Shown piece after piece: positions 1 to 4,212 of a DNA stretch of 7,979 nucleotides (within the stretch, counting starts at the first letter, position 1; every line of letters begins with the position of its first letter). The notes beneath the pieces are model-generated. The model had not been told where the DNA came from, ran no database searches, and saw nothing but the letters and a program-made list of their open reading frames with translations. The stretch covers positions 1 to 7,979 of the forward strand of contig JAGADS010000326.1 in assembly GCA_017613485.1 (NCBI GenBank). Direction: 5' to 3'. Position numbers and translations under genes: made by a program. This DNA comes from Treponema sp. (lineage in GTDB: Bacteria; Spirochaetota; Spirochaetia; Treponematales; Treponemataceae).

Positions 1-274
1 AATCAAGGTCGTTGTAAAGAACAATGCCCCTGAATGTGTGATGATTACCGTAGAGGATTACGACCATCTTGTTGAGGATTCAAAAAAGGTGCTGAATCCG
101 CCTCAGACCCCGGAGCAGGAAAAACGCCGCAAGGAATTCATCGCAAGAATCCGCCAGAACGTTACGCCACCAACTCCACCCACAAGGAATCTAAAAGATG
201 TAATAGAGGAAATCGGTGCGATTGATGTAGACGAAGACGCAATAAATGAATTGCGAAGGATAAGCATGATATGA
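1..274 (+). CDS. Type II antitoxin, Phd/YefM-like, 5' end missing
   Basis: The reading frame is open from base 2 to the TGA at 272-274, so the gene starts outside the window; 90 residues are visible. The first visible residues (VVVKNNAPECVMITVEDYDHL, positions about 3-23) resemble the end of the Phd/YefM DNA-binding fold, where a strand of the form 'KNNKPVAVLISPEEYERL' precedes a helix. The next part is charged (repeated K/R/E), then comes a Pro/Thr-rich hinge (PPTPPT), then an acidic C-terminal helix ending LRRISMI. A flexible C-terminus that wraps the toxin is typical of such antitoxins. The protein should bind and neutralise the PIN toxin and autoregulate the operon. The stop overlaps the toxin ATG (ATGA), so the two are translationally coupled. 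The internal ATG at 38 is not a likely start because the conserved strand precedes it. Family assignment is by eye; an AbrB-type VapB seems less likely. Confidence 0.7.
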   Translation, partial: IKVVVKNNAPECVMITVEDYDHLVEDSKKVLNPPQTPEQEKRRKEFIARIRQNVTPPTPPTRNLKDVIEEIGAIDVDEDAINELRRISMI

Positions 275-657
275 TTTTATTTGATACAAATATTTTAGTT
301 GATTATTGGAGAAAGCCAAAAGAGCTTCTAAAACTGAATATCACTCCAGACAAATATGCGATCTGTGGTGTAGTGAAATCAGAGCTTCTGCACGGTGCGA
401 AAACCAGTCAGGAAGTTGATGATATGCTCCACTTTTTTAATTCCTTTAATCTTCTTCATACAGATGAATATGATTTTGAGGGTGTTGGAATTATACTTCA
501 GACCCTGCGCGAAATAGGATTTACGCTTCCACTTGCCGATGTGATGATAGCCTTTTGTGCGATGAAGTACAATGTTCCCCTGTGGACTCGCGACACACAC
601 TTCCGCCTGATCCAGGGAATATACCCCGAGCTGGAATTCTATCACCCCAAGGATTAA
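271..657 (+). CDS. vapC: VapC-like PIN-domain ribonuclease toxin
   Basis: This 128-residue protein has the usual length of a VapC toxin. The PIN acidic residues are all visible: Asp5 in FDTNILVDYW, Glu38 in KSELLHGA, Asp90 in LADVMIAFCA and Asp108 in TRDTHF. These residues bind Mg2+/Mn2+ in the family and cleave RNA, often tRNA or rRNA loops; the target here cannot be told from sequence. The ATG at 271 overlaps the antitoxin TGA (ATGA), and AAGGA at 256-260 is a usable ribosome binding site with a slightly long 10-nt spacing. It is cytoplasmic and should be inactive while complexed with the upstream antitoxin. All catalytic residues are intact and there is no frameshift, so the module is probably functional if the antitoxin's missing N-terminus is intact. 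Confidence 0.88.
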   Translation: MILFDTNILVDYWRKPKELLKLNITPDKYAICGVVKSELLHGAKTSQEVDDMLHFFNSFNLLHTDEYDFEGVGIILQTLREIGFTLPLADVMIAFCAMKYNVPLWTRDTHFRLIQGIYPELEFYHPKD

Positions 658-661
658 TGCC

Positions 662-802
662 ATGCAAAGGTTTTATAGCTCAGAAACTTTTTCAAAACTG
701 AATGATGTCGAAACAGGTTTGTACTTGGAAAGCCCTTCATATATTTATGACATTTTCAAGACAGAAAAAGAGAATGGCCGTATTATCCAGGACGAAATAT
801 AA
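662..802 (+). CDS. Small hypothetical protein (46 aa) behind the toxin
   Basis: ATG at 662 to TAA at 800-802 encodes 46 residues starting MQRFYSSETFSKL and ending GRIIQDEI. AAGGA at 649-653, overlapping the toxin's last codons, lies 8 nt upstream of the ATG and is a plausible ribosome binding site, which supports translation as a third cistron 4 nt after the toxin stop. The product is soluble, rich in Tyr/Phe/Ser and charged residues, with no signal peptide or membrane segment. The stretch 'ETGLYLESPSYIYD' looks like a real protein motif rather than random translation; I have an uncertain memory of similar short proteins near DUF3791/DUF3990-type gene clusters. It could be an intact small gene or a leftover 5' fragment of a longer one. 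No function is assigned. Confidence 0.5.
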   Translation: MQRFYSSETFSKLNDVETGLYLESPSYIYDIFKTEKENGRIIQDEI

Positions 803-810
803 TTTATCTT

Positions 811-1635
811 TTATACCAATGTATCTTTCCATGACTGGAATTCTTCTTGAGTGGAAATAACCAGAGCATCACTGTAGATTGAGGTGAACTGCTTTTTGTC
901 TGTGACACCGATAATCTTAAATACTTCTCTTATTCTGTTACGCATAGTTCCGTCACTGACTGCTGACTCGATTGCAATGGCGGAATACTTGTCGCCATTT
1001 AAAATCTGTTTTAGCCATTTTACGTCACGATCCTTGATAAGTCCCTCTGAAACAGGCTTCCTCAAATCAAGAATTTTTTGCCCCATAATCGAATGTTTTT
1101 CCTCAAGAATAAACTTGACAAACATCAATATGATTACTGAGAAAATAAGGGTGTATCCGATGACATGACAAAAGCTTGAGATAAATACTTCAAATCCAAA
1201 TCTAAGGTTTGTTAACATCATGGCAATAAAGCAAATAATGAATGCACATATCTTGAATATTTTTCTCTTTTAAAAAAATCCCTGGATGTATAAGGAAAGA
1301 CAAAAAAGAATAAGCATGAAATAGCCTATTCCTATGCTTCCATTGTCTATCAAATTTGGTATGGCATAAATAATGCTGACCATTGAGCAGGGGACTAGCT
1401 TTTCCGGTTTAAAGAATAAAAAAATAAAGAAAGCCGCTGTGATTATATTGGCGATAATAAAAAAGATTCTCATGAAAAAATCATGCCGGTTTTCAATTGA
1501 TTCCTTGAGGCAAATGATATTTGTTACAGCACCATAAAGCAGGACTATAATTGCGGCAATGGATAAAACCCTAAGGATTATTTTATAGAATACTGTAAAA
1601 GTCATTTTGCTTTTACCAAGGACACTTCTATTCAT
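811..1635 (-). pseudogene. Membrane-anchored HTH regulator, split by an in-frame TAA
   Basis: Two open segments on the minus strand, 1635-1270 and 1269-811, lie in the same frame and are separated only by the TAA at 1272-1270. Read through, they give 121 residues, the stop, then 152 residues, matching the neighbouring intact paralogue end to end. The N-terminal segment has hydrophobic helices (about residues 14-42, 56-76, 84-96, 101-118). It ends YIQGFF exactly where the paralogue reads LIFRGFF and continues with a basic stretch (RNHAKIK there, KRKIFK here). The C-terminal part has two more membrane helices and a LuxR/NarL-type helix-turn-helix (IAIESAVSDGTMRNRI, followed by IIGV). ATG 1635 is chosen because GGAGA lies 7 nt upstream; a TTG at 1671 has no such site. 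No ribosome binding site precedes the internal ATG at 1221, so efficient separate expression of the second half is doubtful. Alternatives are a recent nonsense mutation, a sequencing error or readthrough. If expressed, the first part would be a membrane stub without DNA-binding activity. Confidence 0.78.
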
Positions 1636-1659
1636 GAGTGGATCTCCATTATTGATAAT

Positions 1660-1687
1660 ATTGTAACTCAATCAAAAAATCAAGCAA
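1660..1687 (-). promoter_or_regulatory. Possible promoter of the split regulator
   Basis: On the minus strand TTGCTT (1687-1682) and TACAAT (1665-1660) are separated by 16 bp, and the predicted start lies about 20 nt before the ribosome binding site GGAGA of ATG 1635. The hexamers match sigma-70 consensus at four and five of six positions. It overlaps a weak terminator-like hairpin, so the two calls compete. Confidence 0.35.
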
Positions 1688-1700
1688 ATATCTTTGTTTG
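1672..1700 (-). terminator. Weak terminator-like hairpin after the intact regulator
   Basis: Read on the minus strand, CAAACAAA and TTTGCTTG (1700-1693 and 1688-1681) can pair around a GATA loop with one A-C mismatch. The stem is followed by ATTTTTTGA, and it starts 32 nt beyond the TGA of the intact regulator. The stem has only two G-C pairs, so termination would be weak or absent; the two regulators may be partly co-transcribed. Confidence 0.22.
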
Positions 1701-1731
1701 AATTCTCTGAGAGGTAGGGATGGGTGAACTG

Positions 1732-2523
1732 TCAGCTTGAAGGGTTTGTCTCTTGTGGAGCTGGCTCAGATGGTTCTGGTTCATAGACAACTTCAAACCC
1801 TGAATATGTTGTAATGAATCCAGTTCTGTCTCCTACTCCAAGAATGTCGTAAACCTTGTTCAGACGGTTTCGTATGGTTCCTTCTGTTCTGTTCAAATCG
1901 ATTGCGATTACCTTGTACTGCTGGTTTGCCAAAACGCGCCTTAACATTTCTGCATCCGATTCTTTAAGCTCGTTGTATTTGGCTACATTGAGTTTTTTTG
2001 AATAATCAGAATTCCTGCTTGCATAGCCATATATGAAAACCATGCCGATAGCATAAACAAAGGAAAATGCAAAATCATCAAGTAAAGATTCCCTTATGAC
2101 AGTAGAGCTGAATCTTAATCTGAAACTTTCAAGGATAAGAAGTATTAGGGCTAGAATTGTGATTTTTATTTTGGCATGATTTCTGAAAAAGCCTCTAAAG
2201 ATTAGTATTGAAGTTCCAAGGCAATACATCAAAATGCCCATAGAATTGTGGGGTTCATTTGTAATGATGTTTACCGAATAATAAAAACATGCAATTGCCA
2301 CAAGCATGAACTTTTGAGGAAAAATGAATACCAGTATAAAGAGAATTATGACAATAATATTTATAATCAGATAGTACAATTCTATTGGATCGATTGTGTT
2401 GTCATCTGTCATTAATGTAAATAAGATTTTGAATATGTTTGTTGCGATAAGGAGGACGACGGCAATAATGGCAATTATCCTTATTATGAGTTTTGCTTTC
2501 CTGCTGTACATGTAATTATTCAT
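1732..2523 (-). CDS. Membrane-anchored LuxR/NarL-type HTH transcriptional regulator
   Basis: From ATG 2523 this encodes 263 residues. Hydrophobic helices lie at about 11-37, 48-68, 70-88, 95-112, 118-138 and 149-167, so roughly six membrane segments with little outside them. A cytoplasmic linker leads to a helix-turn-helix at about 186-230, whose recognition part reads RTEGTIRNRLNKVYDILGV, the 'EGTxRNRLxKxxxxLGV' pattern of the LuxR/NarL four-helix domain. A Pro/Glu-rich tail (about 248-263) follows. No receiver or ligand domain is visible, so the membrane region itself is presumably the sensor. A longer frame begins at TTG 2559. I prefer ATG 2523 because it aligns with the paralogue's start, and a promoter (TTGAAA-17-TAAAAT) ends 7 nt before it, implying a leaderless or nearly leaderless message. 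The gene diverges from the lipoprotein/rSAM operon and is a candidate regulator of it and of itself. The domain call is firm; the target is inference. Confidence 0.82.
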   Translation of the reverse strand: MNNYMYSRKAKLIIRIIAIIAVVLLIATNIFKILFTLMTDDNTIDPIELYYLIINIIVIILFILVFIFPQKFMLVAIACFYYSVNIITNEPHNSMGILMYCLGTSILIFRGFFRNHAKIKITILALILLILESFRLRFSSTVIRESLLDDFAFSFVYAIGMVFIYGYASRNSDYSKKLNVAKYNELKESDAEMLRRVLANQQYKVIAIDLNRTEGTIRNRLNKVYDILGVGDRTGFITTYSGFEVVYEPEPSEPAPQETNPSS

Positions 2524-2530
2524 GGCTGTA

Positions 2531-2559
2531 ATTTTATAAAGGTTTTGACATTTTTTCAA
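2531..2559 (-). promoter_or_regulatory. Promoter for the intact regulator, possibly leaderless
   Basis: On the minus strand TTGAAA (2559-2554) and TAAAAT (2536-2531) are spaced by 17 bp, a near-consensus sigma-70 arrangement. Only 7 nt separate the -10 from ATG 2523, so the transcript would begin at or next to the start codon. No Shine-Dalgarno sequence is visible before that ATG, which fits leaderless translation. If the upstream TTG at 2559 were the true start, this promoter call would be wrong. Confidence 0.45.
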
Positions 2560-2578
2560 GTAAAGCTGGAACCGTAAG

Positions 2579-2633
2579 ATGTAATGCCAATGAAATATTA
2601 CATTTATATTACATCCATAGATTCATGTTACAT
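2579..2633. promoter_or_regulatory. Cluster of four ATTACAT-type boxes (candidate operator)
   Basis: Four copies of a 7-mer sit in 55 bp: ATGTAAT at 2579-2585 (inverted), ATTACAT at 2597-2603, ATTACAT at 2608-2614 and GTTACAT at 2627-2633. Steps between box starts are 18, 11 and 19 bp, close to one or two helical turns. The last box also forms a small dyad, TTAC-ATTC-GTAA (2628-2639). The outer boxes are centred about 59 bp upstream of the inferred leftward start and about 62 bp upstream of the inferred rightward start, each reading ATTACAT or GTTACAT toward its own promoter. This placement is typical of an activator. The likely binder, by position, is the divergent membrane HTH regulator; that is inference. 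Confidence 0.55.
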
Positions 2634-2656
2634 TCGTAATATTCGCGATTTTGAAC

Positions 2657-2685
2657 TTGAAGTCCTGCATAGACTATTATATAAT
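2657..2685 (+). promoter_or_regulatory. Promoter of the lipoprotein/radical-SAM operon
   Basis: TTGAAG (2657-2662) and TATAAT (2680-2685) are separated by 17 bp, giving a perfect -10 and a four-of-six -35. The predicted start near 2692 leaves a leader of about 30 nt carrying the AAGGAG ribosome binding site. The ATTACAT cluster lies directly upstream. Confidence 0.65.
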
Positions 2686-2710
2686 TAGTTAAGAAGTAAA
2701 ACTTTGAAAA

Positions 2711-2716
2711 AAGGAG
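2711..2716 (+). promoter_or_regulatory. Ribosome binding site deciding the lipoprotein start
   Basis: AAGGAG abuts an ATG at 2717, too close to serve it, but stands 6 nt before a second in-frame ATG at 2723. The second ATG is therefore taken as the start, which removes two residues from the longest reading frame. Confidence 0.7.
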
Positions 2717-2722
2717 ATGCGT

Positions 2723-3103
2723 ATGATTCAATGGTCAGTTAAAAAGGCTTTTGCTACTGTGTTGACTTTTCTTGGAATCGGAACTTTGACTTCATGCTAT
2801 GGAATGGCTCCAAACTATGCAAGGGTTGAAGGAACTGTAACATCATCAGAGGACAATGCTCCTGTGCGTGGAATTACCGTACGTGCTGTTGATTCTAATG
2901 GTGTTGAACTTGATCAAACCACCACATTGGAAGGCGGAATGTATTATCTAAATACAAGGTCACTTGGTTCCAAAGTAAAGGTAGTCTTTGAAGATCTTGA
3001 CGGAGAGGAAAACGGATCCTTCAAAAGACAGTCAAAGGAAATCGGTCTTGTAGATTTGGATACAGAGCTTAATGTTGAGCTTGAGAATGCGGACGAAGAA
3101 TAA
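2723..3103 (+). CDS. Putative lipoprotein of the rSAM/lipoprotein system
   Basis: This encodes 126 residues. The N-terminus is a lipoprotein signal peptide: Lys7-Lys8, a hydrophobic core at about 9-22, and the lipobox Leu-Thr-Ser-Cys with Cys25 as the lipidation site. After cleavage the mature protein begins CYGMAPNYARVEGTV, followed by a carboxypeptidase-regulatory-like beta-sandwich (about 33-120) with the typical 'VEGTVTS...APVRGITVRAV...LEGGMYYLNT' pattern and an acidic tail. The 'YG.P.A...V.GTV' opening together with the adjacent SPASM radical SAM gene fits the family I remember as the putative lipoprotein of the rSAM/lipoprotein system (TIGR04134, from memory). Its function is unknown; it is presumably exported, membrane-anchored and modified by the enzyme encoded next door. 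Cys25 is the only cysteine, so any thioether chemistry there would clash with lipidation, and modification of other residues is more plausible. The gene overlaps the downstream enzyme by up to 32 nt. Confidence 0.8.
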   Translation: MIQWSVKKAFATVLTFLGIGTLTSCYGMAPNYARVEGTVTSSEDNAPVRGITVRAVDSNGVELDQTTTLEGGMYYLNTRSLGSKVKVVFEDLDGEENGSFKRQSKEIGLVDLDTELNVELENADEE

Positions 3104-4211
3104 TAACAGACTCAGCCTCGGCGACAAGCTAAAAAGAAATGTATTTTCAATCTACCGCAAGGGCATTGCAAAAAAGCATGAGCTGAACTACCTTTTCTGG
3201 GAATGTACGCTCAGATGCAATTTGAACTGCCGTCACTGCGGATCAGACTGTCTTAAATCCTCCGGAATAAAAGATATGCCTCTGGAGGATTTTACAAAAG
3301 TACTGGACAGCATAAAATCAAAAAACACAAGCCGGAATCTTGCGGTTGCCATCACAGGCGGAGAACCTCTCTTACGCGATGACCTGGAGAAAGCAGGCCT
3401 TGAGATCATAAAGAGGGGATTTTCGTGGGGCATAGTCACCAACGGACTTCTCCTTGACGAAAGCCGTTTCCATTCACTAAGGCAGAGCGGACTTTCATCG
3501 ATGAGTGTGAGCCTTGACGGACTTGAGGAAGAACACACATATCTAAGGAAAAATCCAAAATCATTTTCTACCGTAGTGAATGCAATAGACATAATGGCTG
3601 CCGAACACAACACAAACCCCAGGGCATTTATCTTTGACGTCATAACATGCGTTCATCATGGAAATATTTCCATCCTTCCAAAGCTGCGTGATTTCCTGAT
3701 TCAAAAGGGAGTTGAGCAATGGCGAATATTCTCGATTTTCCCAACAGGACGTGCGGTTAACGAGGATCTTTCGCTTACACCGGAAGAATACCGGAACCTT
3801 ATGGATTTTATTTATCAGACACGTACATATCGTAACAGCGAGGGAAGGGGAATTCACCTGAACTATTCCTGCGAGGGTTATCTTGGTTCCTATGAGCTTA
3901 AAGTCAGGGATTTTTTCTTTTTCTGCAGGGCTGGAATAAACGTAGGCTCGGTGATGTGCGACGGCTCAATCTCTGCATGTCTTTCTGTAAGGGCAAAAGA
4001 TTTTATTCAGGGAAATATTTATAGCGATGATTTCATGGATGTGTGGAACAACTGCTATCAGAACATGAGGGACCGTTCCTGGACAAAAAAGGGCATGTGC
4101 GCGGAATGCAAGAGCTGGAAATGGTGCATGGGAAACGGACTTCATTTATACGAAGGCATGAACTATCCTCCGGCTCACTGTAATCTTGACTTGCTTCTTT
4201 TGCAGGATTAG
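3072..4211 (+). CDS. Radical SAM/SPASM enzyme of the rSAM/lipoprotein system
   Basis: This encodes 379 residues. The radical SAM 4Fe-4S motif CX3CX2C is at Cys49, Cys53 and Cys56 (CNLNCRHC), preceded by LNYLFWECTLR; the SAM-contacting GGEP is at 96-99. A C-terminal SPASM domain (about 285-375) for auxiliary Fe-S clusters shows a CRAG, a C-DGSI-AC pair, GNI, and then the CX2CX5C run CAECKSWKWC, with a final Cys in PAHCNL. SPASM enzymes of this kind modify ribosomally made peptides or proteins. The 'LFWECTLRCNLNC.HCGSDC' signature and pairing with a small lipoprotein point to the rSAM/lipoprotein system (TIGR04133, from memory). The likely substrate is the upstream lipoprotein, modified in the cytoplasm before export. 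ATG 3072 gives the longest frame; ATG 3087, with TTGAG 7 nt upstream, is equally possible. Overlap with the lipoprotein gene implies translational coupling. No transporter, precursor peptide or protease is adjacent. Confidence 0.88.
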   Translation: MLSLRMRTKNNNRLSLGDKLKRNVFSIYRKGIAKKHELNYLFWECTLRCNLNCRHCGSDCLKSSGIKDMPLEDFTKVLDSIKSKNTSRNLAVAITGGEPLLRDDLEKAGLEIIKRGFSWGIVTNGLLLDESRFHSLRQSGLSSMSVSLDGLEEEHTYLRKNPKSFSTVVNAIDIMAAEHNTNPRAFIFDVITCVHHGNISILPKLRDFLIQKGVEQWRIFSIFPTGRAVNEDLSLTPEEYRNLMDFIYQTRTYRNSEGRGIHLNYSCEGYLGSYELKVRDFFFFCRAGINVGSVMCDGSISACLSVRAKDFIQGNIYSDDFMDVWNNCYQNMRDRSWTKKGMCAECKSWKWCMGNGLHLYEGMNYPPAHCNLDLLLLQD

Positions 4212-4212
4212 C

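Larger units (their letters stand above)
811..2523 (-). repeat. Tandem duplication of membrane-HTH regulator genes
   Basis: The two minus-strand regulators are collinear paralogues in direct orientation. They share a start of form MN..., six hydrophobic segments in the same order, a GFF + basic junction after the fourth segment, and a C-terminal helix-turn-helix with common residues (IAI, GT, RNR, GV, F, YS). By eye only about a third of HTH positions are identical and the membrane parts are more diverged, so the duplication is old. The 96 bases between the coding regions carry a possible promoter for the second copy. Confidence 0.65.

Noticed and set aside
379..663. 94-codon minus-strand frame opposite the PIN toxin
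   Set aside because: It is fully covered by the toxin gene, which has all catalytic residues. The opposing frame has no ribosome binding site or recognisable motif.
1261..1285. Frameshift in the A/T homopolymer run as the cause of the split
   Set aside because: The reading frame is unchanged on both sides of the TAA, so a one- or two-base indel cannot explain it; a substitution can.
811..1671. Two separate genes, a 133-residue membrane protein and a 136-residue HTH protein
   Set aside because: Both are in one frame, abut a single TAA and together match the intact paralogue from end to end. The second has no ribosome binding site, so a split gene is the better reading.
2579..2633. CRISPR-like or transposon-end repeats
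   Set aside because: The units are only 7 bp with irregular spacing of 11-19 bp and no spacer structure, which suits protein-binding sites and not an array or element end.
3233..3857. Two minus-strand frames opposite the radical SAM gene
   Set aside because: They overlap each other and the well-supported enzyme. Neither shows a protein motif or a ribosome binding site.
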